A stretch of 64,000 nucleotides of DNA, taken from positions 868,001 through 932,000 of the forward strand of contig NBBA01000014.1 in assembly GCA_002794785.1 (NCBI GenBank). The letters are read 5' to 3'. Each line of letters starts with the position of its first letter. Position 1 is the stretch's first letter. Shown here piece by piece: positions 10,516 through 22,500 of the stretch. Below the pieces are notes generated by a model. The model was not told the DNA's origin. It did not search any database and saw only the letters and a list, made by a program, of their open reading frames with translations. A program made the translations under genes and the position numbers. Source of the DNA: Coniferiporia sulphurascens. Taxonomy: Eukaryota; Basidiomycota; Agaricomycetes; Hymenochaetales; Hymenochaetaceae.

Positions 10516-12798
10516 ATGTCTGAACAACAACAACAACAAGAACAACCCTCCCATCCCATCGACGAGACCTTTCACACCCCTGCTGTGTCTACATGGGGCG
10601 GGCATCGTTCTCTTCGCAGTCGGGGGACCGACACACTGCCTCCTCCAGGAATGGTCGTGGCTCGCTCCTCCTCGTTCTCGGGGTCGATCTCGAGCTTTGC
10701 CCGTGCGCCCCTGGTACCACCTAAAGTCCTCCCCACAGTTTCCTCACTGGCGGCAGAGATCATGTCTCGCCAGCCTTTCCACCCCCCGTCCCGCACTGTC
10801 TCAGCTGCGAGCGACTGAGGAACTGACCAGGCCATGGCCCACATCTCTCGCCCGGTCACTCCGGGCCTACCTCTCTCAGGGGCTATTTCGGGTGAAACCC
10901 TCTTTACTGGGGGTCAACTTGGCCTCCTCTCTTTTCTGGCCCCTGCTCCGCAGGCCCCCCAGCCCACTGCTGCTTCCCTATGGGGGACTCACCTCCCCAT
11001 GGATACAGCCTCCTCTCTTGCTGCGCCTGCCTCCCCTATCACACCTCCCGGTGGTGGTGGGGTGGCTCCCCGCGTGGACGAAACCCCTCGTGGGCCGTCC
11101 CGCCCAATGTCTGCGGCCATCTCGTCCCTGGACTCTGACTCAGAAATGTCGGAAGCTGGGGCCACTGACGACCAGGAGTCTACGGCCTCCGCGCGGAAAA
11201 AGCGCAAATCCACCAATGCCCCCGCTCCTCTGTCTCCTACGGCACAGGCGCTACAGGTTCCCCTTCTTAGGCTGGCCGCTACCACTGCTATGTGCGCCTC
11301 CCATGACCTCCTCGCCCTTGGGAAAACGACCTCTAACTCGGCCGCCCCGACAGCTGCCCTTCTCGGGGAGATCGCCTTCACGGTTACATCTCTCAACCGT
11401 GCTCTGGTCCAGGAGGATCCTTTCGCACAGTCAGCCACGACACAGGCCTTCAGGGTGGCGGCGGGCCCCCATCTCAGCACGGCCCTCGGCCCTGCCCCCG
11501 CCTCTGCCCAACCCCAGCCCCCCCAGACTGTGGCCAGCCTCCCCTCTCTTCCCTCCCTGCCACAGCAGATGGTGCAGGTCATGTCTGACCTTATGCACCA
11601 AATGGCCTTTATGATGCAGCGGATGGACGCCCTCGAACGCCCCCCCCCACGCTCCTCGGGGGTCGGGTCTGCCCCCTCCGGAGACAGGAAAGGGAAGGGT
11701 AAAGCCAACCCTAGTACTGCCCCTCCTCCACCACAAGGACCTTCGGGCCCTTCTAACCTCACCGCCGGGTCCACCTTGCCGACACCTGTCCCTCCAGGTC
11801 TTGCTGCGGGTGGGGCTACCCCTGCCACTGCCCCTGCTACTGCAGCGCCAGTGTCGACAGGGGCCCCCGCTACTGCTAGCGCTGTGAAACAAGAGCTGAA
11901 GCGTGCAGTCCTCCCGGTTATCCGTACCATTACGGACCCAACCCTCGCCATCCGCTTCCATGGGGCCCCACCTCCTGCTGAAGCGCACCCCACCGACTCC
12001 CAGACGACTATCAACGTCCGGACTGCCCTCTCACACTTTCCCACTGCGGCCAAACTGGTCGTACGTGCTGCCCACTGGAACGACCGAGGCAACTGCTTCG
12101 TTACGTTCGCTCACAACACTCACGTCCCTACTATGAACAGCGTGAAGGAAGTTGTGATGGCAGCCGTGCAAAGCGTCTATCCTGCCACAGTCTCCCAACT
12201 TGTATCTTGGGCCTGCCTCCAAATTGCTGAAGTCCCTACGCATCCCGCGCCGGGCCTCCCTGCCTTTACGGCGGCGGATCTCCAAACGGAGTTCCACGCC
12301 GCCAACCCCCACCTCCTCTCTCTACCCATGACTCTAGAGCCCGACTGGACCCGGGCCTATGAACTCCTGGGCGAGGACATAATGTCCGCCCCTATTGCCT
12401 TCTCCTTTGAAGACCCAACGGGCTCCCGTTCTGTGGTTATCCTCTCTACCCCGAGGAACCGCATCGTCTACATGTTCGGCCGCCGGCTTAAACTGGTGAC
12501 CCGCCATGACCTCCCTTGCCTCATGCAGTGCATCAAATGTGCAGTGTTAGGCCACCTCGTCCAAAACTGCAGGAACCGCCCATGGTCATGCCTCATTTGC
12601 GCTGGTCGTCATCGTACTGATGACCACCACATGCGCTGCCCAGGCTGTGTTTGGGACGCCCTTCCGGCCTCCTCCCCCTGCACCCATCCCCCCAAATGCT
12701 CAAATTGCTCCAGCGAACACCGCGCCGACTCTTCCAGCTGCCCCAAACAGCGTGGCCGTGCCCGTTCCTCTTTCGCCCCACCCCCGGCTGATGAGTAG
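10516..12798 (+). pseudogene. LINE copy 1 ORF1 (gag-like, zinc-knuckle protein) with a nonsense codon
   Basis: The start is MSEQQQQQEQPSHPIDE. A TGA at 10816-10818 interrupts the frame where copy 2 has CGA (Arg), so this is a C-to-T nonsense change. Apart from that the frame runs about 760 codons. The first 450 residues are Pro/Ser/Ala-rich and low in complexity. A conserved region follows (about 11880-12520), then Cys/His clusters near the C-terminus: CIKCAVLGHLVQNC, CLICAGRHRTDDHHMRC and CSNCSSEHRADSSSC. Such zinc knuckles bind nucleic acid in LINE ORF1 proteins. The stop TAG (12796-12798) overlaps the ORF2 start. Confidence 0.82.
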
Positions 12799-12842
12799 TC
12801 CCTGGACGTTTATGCAACACAACGTTGCAACGTCCCGAGTGC

Positions 12843-13402
12843 TGTTACAATTTTCCTTTACTTTCCCTTTAATGTGCTGACTCACTTCCTCTTCGTCATC
12901 ATCAGTCAGCGCAACTCCCCCATTTCTTTACCTTACTCATCCCCACTCACCTTACGCCATAAGACGCCATGATGACGCCTTCTTGCACCATCATGACGTG
13001 CTTTGCTTACTGATCACCATACTTGTATTACCAAGGTACTCCTTGAGTTTCCATGACCTTCCATAGTCTGGTAAACATACCTAACCAAGTCGCTACAGTA
13101 GCAAACACATAGAATAGCATATAAGCATGTAACTTCAGTAGCACAAGCCCTAAGCTTGTGCTCTTTGTTCATACAAGCCCATTATCTGCTACCACCAGTC
13201 TACTGTGTGCCTCTTGGCCAAATAGTCGCTTCATCGTAACCCGACTCTCATAGAAGCCTACCGCGTCCACATCGTCGATCAGGAAGCCCCCACCAACGAT
13301 CATCTTCGACTTACGACATCTAGGAAGCCCCATTGCCGTACCATCAGTTCCGACGATCAGGAAGCCCCAACGTTGATCACCGCGTAACCGTTGAGCTTAA
13401 CA
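12843..13402 (+). mobile_element. Solo LTR 1 (560 bp) with 5-bp target duplication AGTGC
   Basis: It begins TGTTACAATTTTCC and ends TTGAGCTTAACA (TG...CA, 5-bp inverted ends TGTTA/TAACA). AGTGC flanks it at 12838-12842 and 13403-13407. LINE copy 2 shows the empty site (CCCGAGTGCATGTCG near 62909-62923). The interior repeats AGGAAGCCCC several times. The size, ends and duplication length fit a solo LTR of a Ty1/copia or Ty3/gypsy element. The parent element is not in the window. Confidence 0.88.
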
Positions 13403-15630
13403 AGTGCACGTCGAAGCACTCATCCACTCCTTCTCGTCCGCCCCCAGTGCAACCCCTCCGCCTGCCGTTATTCTTCTACAGGAACCCCCTTGGTACCCTA
13501 TTGGTGCTTCCCCCTCTATGTTTGCGGCATCAGGTACGCCCGTTTTCGGCTTCCCCGCCATGCCCAACTACCACGTATTTTTACCCCCCTCGTCAGGGGG
13601 TACTGAACTAACACGCCCGCGTGTGGTTACACTGGTTCACCAGTCCATCCCTCTGTCTCGGGTGATTTTGGATGCCTCGCGCTCCCCATCCCGGGACATA
13701 CTCATGCTAATTTTTGACACTGGCCTTGGGCCGCTTTTTGTCACTAATGTATACAATCACGATGCAAATAAAAAAGACACCATCTCCTCTCTTGCTCTCC
13801 TTGAGCTTCCCCCTAGTGCACATTGGCTGGTTGCTGGGGACTTCAACCTCCACTCCATCCACTGGGACCATGGCACCCACTCTGCTAGCGACGCGCAAAA
13901 AGCCCGTCCCCTAGAACACTGGGCTGCTTCACACGCCATGCACCTCCTTAATAAGCCGGGCTTCGATACCTGGCGCCACCCCTCTACTCAATTCACCGAA
14001 TCAGTCATCGACCTCGCTTGGGCTTCCCCTTCTCTGGAAGACCTTGCTTTGGGCGATTCCTGGACACGGTCCTGGGATACCCCCTCCGGATCTGACCACG
14101 CTGTTATCACCTGGTCCATTCCCACCTCTTCTGACCCCTTCCTCGACCCCTTCCTCTGCCCTAAGTACGATGACTCGCTCTCTACTGAATGGTTGGAAGC
14201 TCTCGAAGAACTGCTCACTTCCGCTTTCGCCCTCTCCGGTGCCACTCCACAGCTCCTTGATGCCAAAGTCGCCGCCATCCACGCTGCACTGGTTCTCGCC
14301 ACTAACTCCTCACACCCCCCTGCTTCTTCAAAGGCAGGGGGCCACAAGGTCAAGTGGTGGGATGCCTCCTGCCGTGCTCACATGGTCGCTTTGCGTGGAG
14401 CCACCCCAGCGACTCGTATCATGCTCTGACGAGAGTCGGCCGGTATCTTTCGTCGCGCTAAACGCATGTGGGCTGACTCGTTTACTGCCTCCGTCAAACC
14501 GGACAAAATCTGGCCAATGGCGAAGTGGGCGATGGGCGCAAGACGCGCTCCCATCCCCTCCCTAGTGACGGGACACTCCACCACAAACTCCCCTGTGGAG
14601 AAGGCTTCGGCCTTCCGGTCCAAGTATTTCGGTACCCAACCCTCCGCCGCCCTCCCTCCGACGTACTCCTTTGTCAGCGCCTGCCCCATGCGTGATCATC
14701 CCATCCTCATGGAGGAACTTGACCACGCCCTCAATCTCACATCTAATTCAAGTGCCCCGGGCATTATGGGAGTTGGCTACCAGGCCCTCAAAAGCCTGCA
14801 CGCCGCTCACAGCGTTCCACTTCTGGCACTTTATAATGAGTGCCTGAATGCTGGCCACCACCCCTGTCCTTGGAAGGACGCTAAAGTGGTGATGCTCTGC
14901 AAACTCAATAAGAAAGACCCCACTGCACTTAATGCATACCGCCCCATCACTCTCAAAGAAACCATGGGCAAACTACTCGAGAAGGTTATCACCAATTGCA
15001 TCCAGTTCATCACCAATGAACTCGGCGCACTCCCCCCCTCCCAATTCGGCACCCACCAAAAGTCGGGCGTATTGGATGCCACCTCAGACCTTGTAAACGA
15101 AATTGAGTCTGCTTGGGCCAATCACCATGTCACGATGGCACTGGCCGTCGACGTGGCCGGTTTTTTCCCCTCAGTCCAACATCCCCGCCTACTTGCCGTC
15201 CTCTCCGAATTAGGGCTTCCCCCTCTCCTGATTTCCTGGGTCCTGTCCTTTGTATCTGACCGCCGGGTCGCCTTGTCTTTTGACGGGTTTACCGACACTC
15301 TGACCCCCATACCCAATATGGGCGTTCCCCAAGGCTCTCCCATCTCACCCATACTGTCAGCACTCTTCGCGACAAGCCTTCTCACCTCTCTTCAGGTCTC
15401 GGACCCTCTCGTCTTCGTCCACGCCTACGTGGACAATCACCTCCTCACCACCTCCTCGAGTTCTATCGCGACTAATGTTGCGCGGCTCGAGCAGGCATAC
15501 GTCTCCTTCTCCACAGCATGCCATGCCCTCGGCCTTTCCCTGGATGACGACAAAACTGAGCTCATCCACTTCAACCGACAGCTCGCCCTACACGAAGACT
15601 CCCTCGTTCATCCTATACGACTGCCGCGAC

Positions 15631-16190
15631 TGTTAAGCTCAACGGTTACGCGGTGATCGACATCGGGGCTTCCTGATCGTCGGAACTGATGGTATGGCAA
15701 CGGGGCTTCCTAGATGTCGTAAGGCAAGGGAGGATCGTCAGTGGGGCTTCCTGATCGACGATGTGGACGCGGTAGGCTTCTTGAGCGAGTCGGGTTGCGA
15801 CGAAGCGACTATTGGGCCAAAGGCATATGGTAGACTGGTGGTAGCAGATAATGGGCTTGTATGAACAAAGAGCACAAGCTTAGGGCTTGTGCTACTGAAG
15901 TTACATGCTTATATGCTACTCTATGTGTTTGCTACTGTAGCGACTTGGTTAGGTGTGTTTACCAGACTATGGAAGGTCATGGAAACTCAAGGAAGGCCTT
16001 GGTAATACAAGTACGGTGATCAGTAAGCAAAGCACGTCATGATGGTGCAATAAGGCGTCATCATGGCATCTTATGGCGTATGGCGAATAAGGATGAGTAA
16101 GGCAGAGAAATGGGGGAGTTGCGCTGACTGATGATGACGAAGAGGAAGTGAGTCAGCGCAAAATAGGGAAAGTAAAGGAAAATTGTAACA
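15631..16190 (-). mobile_element. Solo LTR 2 (560 bp, reverse) with 5-bp target duplication GCGAC
   Basis: Same family as the solo LTR at 12843 in the opposite orientation: it begins TGTTAAGCTCAACGG and ends GGAAAATTGTAACA. GCGAC flanks it at 15626-15630 and 16191-16195. It lies between the RT core and thumb regions of ORF2. Confidence 0.88.
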
Positions 16191-16763
16191 GCGACGGGGC
16201 TTACCACCCCTTCGGATCGTTCCCTCCCGGCCTCTTCGCTGGTTGGGGATTTTCTTCGACGTGCAATTATCGTTTACGGTCCACGTTCAACGCATGTGCT
16301 TCAAAGCCATGTCCTCCCTTCGTGCCTTGGAACTACTCGGCAACACTCTCCGCGGCCTTGACCCGCTACACCTCCGACGTCTCTACATTGGGTGTATATT
16401 GCCAGTCCTACTATGGGGATCTCCCCTCTGGTTCACTGGCATACGACAAAAGAGTAAATGCGATAAAATGACCTTAGTGCAATCCGCGGCGTGCCGCCGT
16501 ATCCTCGGATCCTGGCGCATGTCACCACGCGGCCCCTCTGAGGTCCTCGCCTCCATTTTACCCATCCCCCTCAGATTAGAACGTACCAAATCTTGTGCAG
16601 CCATTCGGTACCTTACCACTACGCATACCCTCCTTCCCATATGCACGACGCGTAAAGGCACCATTACCACCTCCTTCGTCAACCGGGTTCCCCCGGGGTG
16701 CGAACAAGTTCCCCAATACACTCGCCTGCCTTGGATCGCTTTACCGGTCTTACGACACATAAG

Positions 16764-17322
16764 TGTTACAATTTTCCTTTACCTTCCCTTATTGCGCTGA
16801 CTCACTTCCCTTTCGTCATCATCAGTCAGCGCAACTCCCCCATTTCTCTGCCTTACTCATCCTTATTCGCCTTGCGCCATAAGACGCCATGATGACGCCT
16901 TCTTGCACCATCATGACGTGCTTTGCTTACTGATCACTGTACTTGTATTACCAAGGCATCCCCTTGAGTTCCACGACCTTCCATAGTCTGGTAAACACAC
17001 CTCACCAAGTCGCTACAGTAACAAACACATAGAATAGCATATAAGCATGTAACTTCAGTAGCACAAGCCCTAAGCTTGTGCTCTTTGTTCATACAAGCCC
17101 ATATTCTGCTACCACCAGTCTACTGTGTGTCCACTGGTCCATAGTCACTTCGTCGCAACCCGACCTACTATAGAAGCCTCTCGCGTCCACATCATCGATC
17201 AGGAAGCCCCATCAACAATCACCCCTCAACTTACAACATCTAGGAAGCCCCATTGCCGTACCATCAGTCACGACGATCAGGAAGCCCCGATGTCGATCAT
17301 CGCGTAACCGTTGAGCTTAACA
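16764..17322 (+). mobile_element. Solo LTR 3 (559 bp) with 5-bp target duplication ATAAG
   Basis: Forward-oriented member of the same LTR family, roughly 90% identical to solo LTR 1 by eye. ATAAG flanks it at 16759-16763 and 17323-17327. It sits just before the RNase H domain. Confidence 0.88.
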
Positions 17323-17697
17323 ATAAGCATCGACCACGCGATTGACCACTCTCAAGAAGCCCGGGAGGCGCTCATCCAGTCACACCATGGTCTCATAGAC
17401 CGACTGAAGGACGTCCCCTCCCATCTTCTCATATACACTGACAGTTCCCATAAGGGCACGTCTCCATCCTCCTATTCCGGCGCTGCTGCCAGCGTTTGGT
17501 TCTACCGCGGGGAAGCTGTTCTCACCCATGAAACCTACCTCGGTTCATCAGTCCATGCTACAGACTGTGAACTTGCTGCCCTTGCCGATGCCGCTTGGCT
17601 TCTGGCATACTCTTACAATCTCCATCCTGCAGTTACACAGGTAGAAATCTACACGGACTGCGAAGTAGCCCTTACGCTTCTCGCTGACCCTCATCCG

Positions 17698-18255
17698 TGT
17701 TAAGCTCAACGGTTACGCGGTGATCGACATCGGGACTTCCTGATCGTCGGAACTGATGGTACAGCAACAGGGCTTCCTTGATGTCGTAAGTCGAGGGTGA
17801 TCATCGGTGGGGCTTCCTGATCGACGATATGGACGCGGTGGGCTTCTGAAGGAGTCGGGTTATGACGAAGCGACTATTTGGCCAAGAGGCACACAGTAGA
17901 CTGGTGGTAGCAGATAATGGGCTTGTATGAACAAAGAGCACAAGCTTAGGGCTTGTGCTACTGAAGTTACATGCTTATATGCTACTCTATGTGTTTGCTA
18001 CTGTAGCGACTTGGTTAGGTATGTTTACCAGACTATGGAAGGTCATGGAAACTCAAGGAATGCCTTGGTAATACAAGTATGGTAGTCAGTAAGCAAAGCA
18101 CGTCATGATGGTGCAATAAGGCATCATCATGGCATCTTATGGCGTAAGGTGAGTGGGGATGAGTAAGGCAGAGAAATGGGGGAGTTGCGCTGACTGATGA
18201 TGACGAAGAGGAAGTGAGTCAGCGCATTAAGGGAAAGTAAAGGAAAATTGTAACA
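17698..18255 (-). mobile_element. Solo LTR 4 (558 bp, reverse) with 5-bp target duplication ATCCG
   Basis: Reverse-oriented member of the same LTR family, inside the RNase H domain. ATCCG flanks it at 17693-17697 and 18256-18260. Confidence 0.88.
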
Positions 18256-19158
18256 ATCCGGCCCCAGGCGTGAATGTCGCCCTTCTCATCCGTAAATGGC
18301 TCAAAACCGCTACCAAGCGATTTCCCAGTGTCTTTTTTCACCTACACTGGGTACCGGGCCACTCTGATGTGGAGGGCAACGAATTTGCCGACGTACTCGC
18401 CTCCGGTCTTGCAGACAACCCCCCCCCGGACACCTCACCGTTTCCGCCTACCATCTGCTTCCTCCGCGAAGCCGCTTCCATTACGGCGCTTTCACAATGG
18501 AAAACCGACTGGGCCTCTGCCTGTCACAAATCCAGAGGGTCTTCGGACTCCCATTCTATGGGCACCACCCTTACCCCCTCTACCAAGCCGTCTGCCCTCA
18601 TGCAGAACCTCACACTCGGCCGTTGCACTAAGTGCAAAGTTTTCCGGACCCTCCTCGGTCATGCCGGCTTTGGTGCGTACTTTGGTCGCATTCCGGGACA
18701 CAACCCCATGTGCCCCTCCTGTAACGTTTTAGAGACTTGAGCCCATCTCCTGCTCTCATGCCCCAATACCCTCCCTGCCCGCCGTGCAGTGTGGAAAACC
18801 CCTCTGCCATCTACGGAATCCCAATGGTTTTCCAAAGATGGTCTCCCGATTCTGGCGTCCTTCCTCGACTCTCACCCTGCCTTTGAGGTGGAACCCATCC
18901 TCGTCTTCGACCCGGGTGGCCCTACTGTGGTTCATATCTCCGACTCTGGTTTTGCCGTAGGCAACTAGTCTGGACACCACACCCCCATCTTATTACTGGT
19001 CTTTCCAGTCCCCATCTCAGCTTACAGCTCCCCACCACTATTATTCCCTCTATAACATCTGCCATCTCACCAATACAGGGGCCTAAAGGCCCCTGGAGCG
19101 TATTTTGTACTAGATAGTCATGACGCACTATAGAAATGCATTTAAAATAAAATAAAAA

Positions 19159-19172
19159 ATCACTACCTGCGC
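19159..19172 (+). repeat. Right target-site duplication of LINE copy 1
   Basis: ATCACTACCTGCGC repeats the sequence at 10442-10455 and follows the A/T-rich tail directly, fixing the 3' end of the element. Confidence 0.85.
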
Positions 19173-19597
19173 TCGATGATATATAGATCGTCAACTCTCG
19201 AGCGGCTTCGAAAAGAACTGTGACGCGTATTTAATCGGTATTCCTCGTGAGAAATAACCATTTATGGTAGGGACGGCAAAACAAAACCCTTGTTCTGAGT
19301 ATTTCTACTTGGCCAGACGGTATATGTGCGTTGTTGTTCATGAGTCTTCTCTTTGGCATCACACGCCGTGCGGTACATGATGGATTTCCATACGTTTTTC
19401 TCAAGAGCACGAGGTATCGTCCGGACTCTGCCGGGTCGATAGGGCGATTCAGCACCATCGTGACTGGCATTCCTGCCGCGTCTGGACGTACCGCTACTTC
19501 CACTCTCCTTGCACGGATACGACCATCTCTCGAACATCTTCCACTTGCATCTCCGCTACGATCCACCCATCGACGTCCTTATTGCGCGTTAGATCCC
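19173..19597. promoter_or_regulatory. Upstream region of the M1 aminopeptidase
   Basis: There is no separate gene. The frame of the aminopeptidase is open upstream to an ATG at 19331. That extension is rich in Arg and Ser, so part of this stretch may encode an alternative targeting leader rather than 5' UTR. Confidence 0.45.
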
Positions 19598-22500
19598 ATG
19601 GCGCCCCCCGTTGCACCTGCTGTCGCCCAGCCGAACGTACCTGCAGACGAGCACCGCTTGCCACTGGACGTGAAGCCTCTGCATTACGATGTCACCATCC
19701 GCACGGATCTCGAGAAACTAAAATTTGACGGCTCTGTGGTGATTGAGTGAGTATCGGCTTCATTCCGTCTGATTATAGGCTCATGTGTTTAGTCTGGAGG
19801 TTCTGAAAGACACAACTTCAATTAATTTCCACTCGTCGGGATTGAACCTAAAGGATGTTACGATTCATTCCGATGCTTTCAAGGCTGGCCAGAGTCCGAT
19901 ATCTCAATCCACAGACGAGGTTAAGGAGCGTGTAACACTGCTATTTCCGACTTCATTCCCTGCAAAGTCAAAGGTGCAGCTGAAAGCTAGCTTCGATGCA
20001 GACTTGACTGGCAATATGATGGGCTATTACTATTCCTCTTGGGTTAAGGACGGAAGGAAGCAGTACTACACGTTGACGCAATTTGAGGTGTGTTATAATT
20101 GCTTTTCGTCTTTAATATACTTACGGGTAGCTGACTCCAATTTCTGCATAGTCCACGGCCGCTCGGCGCGCCTTTCCGTGCTGGGACGAACCTCTGCTCA
20201 AGGCAACCTACAGTATTACGATGATTTCCCGAGAGGACACCGTGAACCTCAGCAATATGCCTGTTATTTCGGAGCAGTCATACAAGATAGGTATGTGATG
20301 TGATGGATATATGCTATTGCCGTATTCTCCGCGAGCAAAGACAGACAATCGAAAATAAGGCTCGGTTGCTGGGCACGGATACCATGGACTTTAAGACTGG
20401 CGAGCCTTGGTCAAGTCTTAATTTCGTTTGACTGTCGTTGCTCGCCAAAAGCCTTGGCCGTATCTCTGATCTTAAGTTTCAACTTCGAACTCTCACTTTG
20501 CTAATGTCTTCGCCGTGCTTTAGACGATGGTTCTGTGTCTCCAGACGATAAATGGAAAATCACGAAGTTCGAACGCACACCTTTGGTTAATACAGGTCTT
20601 ATATGAATTTTAGCGATACATTCTCATGCACTGTCCGCTTTATAGATGTCGAGCTACTTGGTGGCTTTTGCGAATGGCAATTTTGAGCACATTGAAAGCT
20701 CCTATGTCAGCCCACTGAGCGGAAAAACCAGGCCTCTGCGAATTTACGGTGAGTGAGTATATGTTACCAGAGTATTCCAACTGATGTTTGCGTTTCCAGC
20801 TACTGCGGATCTAATTGGCCAAACTGAGTACGCCCTTGAGATTAAGAGAAAAGTCCTTCCGCTTTATGAGCAGATGTTCGACATCGAATATCCTCTTCCG
20901 AAGCTCGACACGCTAGTAGTAAGCAAAATACCAGCCAGCTCGCAATTTCCTTCCATTAAATGTGGGTACTATATGATTTTAGGCGAACGACTTTGATGCG
21001 GGGGCCATGGAGAACTGGGTGCGTTTTAAACCTAGGTTGTAGCCTCCTTTCTTCTCTCTCACATCTCTTTAGGGTCTTATTACCGGTCGTACTACGGCTT
21101 TCTGTTTGGATCCGAAGAAGGCTGGCATTGCAACTCAAAAGCGGATAGCAACCGTCCAGAGCCACGAATGCGCTCATATGTGGTTCGGTGATATAGTCTC
21201 GTCAGTCTACTCTACACTAGTTATGTCTTCTGAGACTGACTCTACTTGAAGGATGGCGTGGTGGGATAATTTGTGAGTGTAGTTGTTGACGTATATTGAA
21301 TTGGGCTGAAGGTTTCTCCCTGAAGGTATCTGAACGAGGGTGAGCTTATTGTGTCTGTTAATCTTTGCACCGCCTAACTAGTGACCGTTAGGTTTTGCAA
21401 CCTTGGTTTGTACCCTTCACATTATTTGATTCAAGAGTCTGTTACTCATCAATACTCTTTATTAGATGGGCGAAGTCTTGACAATCGGTGAGTGGATGAT
21501 TTTGAAGAGTTATCATCGGTCTGACATTTAAATGCTTTTATGCAGACAAGTAAGGACAAAAGCACTTGCACAACCCTTTTATTCACGACATATGCTCGTC
21601 CTGTCGATTATAGAATCCATCCGGAATGGAAAGTCTATTCCGAGTTCATTAATGAGCATCTGGATAGGGCTCTCGACTTGGATGCCAAACTTTCCTCTCA
21701 CCCGATTGAGGTCGACTGCCCTGACGCAAATCAGATCAACCAAGTGGGTGAAATAAGACCCTAGATGCATCCTCTTCTGTAAATTGACCGGATTGCCTCA
21801 GATCTTTGATGCCCTCTCCTATTCGAAAGCTGGATCTGGTGAGCCGGTTCCCGTTCGTCGTGTGCATGTAATGACATTGTAAATTGTGTACAGTGTTGAT
21901 GATGTTGTCTGCATTCGTCGGAGAGGAAACCTTCCTTAGGGGTGTTTCGATCTACTTGAAGAAGCACCTCTATGCGAACAGCGTCAGTCGTGACCTGTGG
22001 GACGGAATCGGAGAAGCAGCCGGTTGGTGTCTTAGCTTGTGCCCAGTCTTTTTTGAGTTTGCTCATTGATGAATTATGAAGGAATGGATATCGCGACAAT
22101 GATGGACACTTGGGTCTCCAAGGTGAGTGTTGCGAACGGATAAGTCATCGCCAATAACCGCTCACGGCATCGTCTTCAGATGGGATTCCCTCTACTTACC
22201 GTCACGGAAAAAGATGGGTCCATCACTGTGCGACAGGACCGCTTCCTTGAGACCGGGCCTGCGGCACCTGAAGATAATCAGACTATCTGGTAATTACCGC
22301 AGCATCGATACCCTCTGGGATGATGTCCTGGATTAACTCTTCGCTTTGTTTCATTGAAGGCAAATTCCCCTGAATGTTGCATCGATCGGTGCGGATGGGA
22401 AACATAAGGTTGAACGCATCCTATTGAAGGACAAAGAAATCACGATTCCCTTGGATACGAAAAAGGCCTTCAAGCTCAACTATGATACCTCCGGCGTTTG

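Larger units (their letters stand above)
12791..18968 (+). pseudogene. LINE copy 1 ORF2 (endonuclease - reverse transcriptase - RNase H), broken
   Basis: The ATG (12791) lies inside ATGAGTAG, overlapping the ORF1 stop. Domains in order: endonuclease (about 13403-14130; QEPPW, GDFNLHSIHWDH, SGSDHAVITW), reverse transcriptase (about 14700-15625; YRPITL, FGTHQKSGVLDA, DVAGFFPSVQ, GVPQGSPISPILS, AYVDNHLL), thumb region (16196-16763), RNase H (17328-17697 and 18256-18420; YTDSS, CELAAL, YTDCE, HWVPGHSDVEGNEFAD) and a C-terminal Cys/His motif (CPSCN). TGA at 14427-14429 and at 18738-18740 (where Trp is expected) stop the frame. The RT box is YVDN rather than YVDD. Four solo LTRs split the frame at 12843, 15631, 16764 and 17698. 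It cannot act autonomously. Confidence 0.85.
10456..19158 (+). mobile_element. Tad-like LINE (non-LTR retrotransposon) copy 1, full-length but disabled
   Basis: The element has a 60-bp 5' leader, ORF1 (10516-12798), ORF2 (12791-18968: endonuclease, reverse transcriptase, RNase H, C-terminal Cys/His region) and a short 3' UTR ending in an AAAATAAAATAAAAA tail. It is flanked by 14-bp target duplications. Without the four inserted solo LTRs and their target duplications it is about 6.4 kb, normal for a Tad-clade LINE. ORF2 with an APE-type endonuclease, RT and RNase H is typical of fungal Tad elements. The copy is inactive: nonsense codons at 10816, 14427 and 18738, Asn in place of the second catalytic Asp of the RT box, and four LTR insertions. 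Confidence 0.88.

Noticed and set aside
10697..11614. Plus-strand ORF of 305 codons in another frame of LINE ORF1
   Set aside because: Very Pro/Leu/Arg-rich, typical of an off-frame reading of the same GC-rich DNA.
10989..12092. Long minus-strand ORF (367 codons) opposite LINE ORF1
   Set aside because: It is a shadow of the GC-rich, Pro/Ala-rich ORF1 frame. The zinc knuckles and the match with copy 2 support the plus strand.
12843..18255. The four 560-bp inserts as DNA-type MITEs
   Set aside because: Ends are TG...CA with only 5-bp inverted termini and 5-bp duplications, which fits LTRs better. A non-autonomous LTR-like element remains possible.
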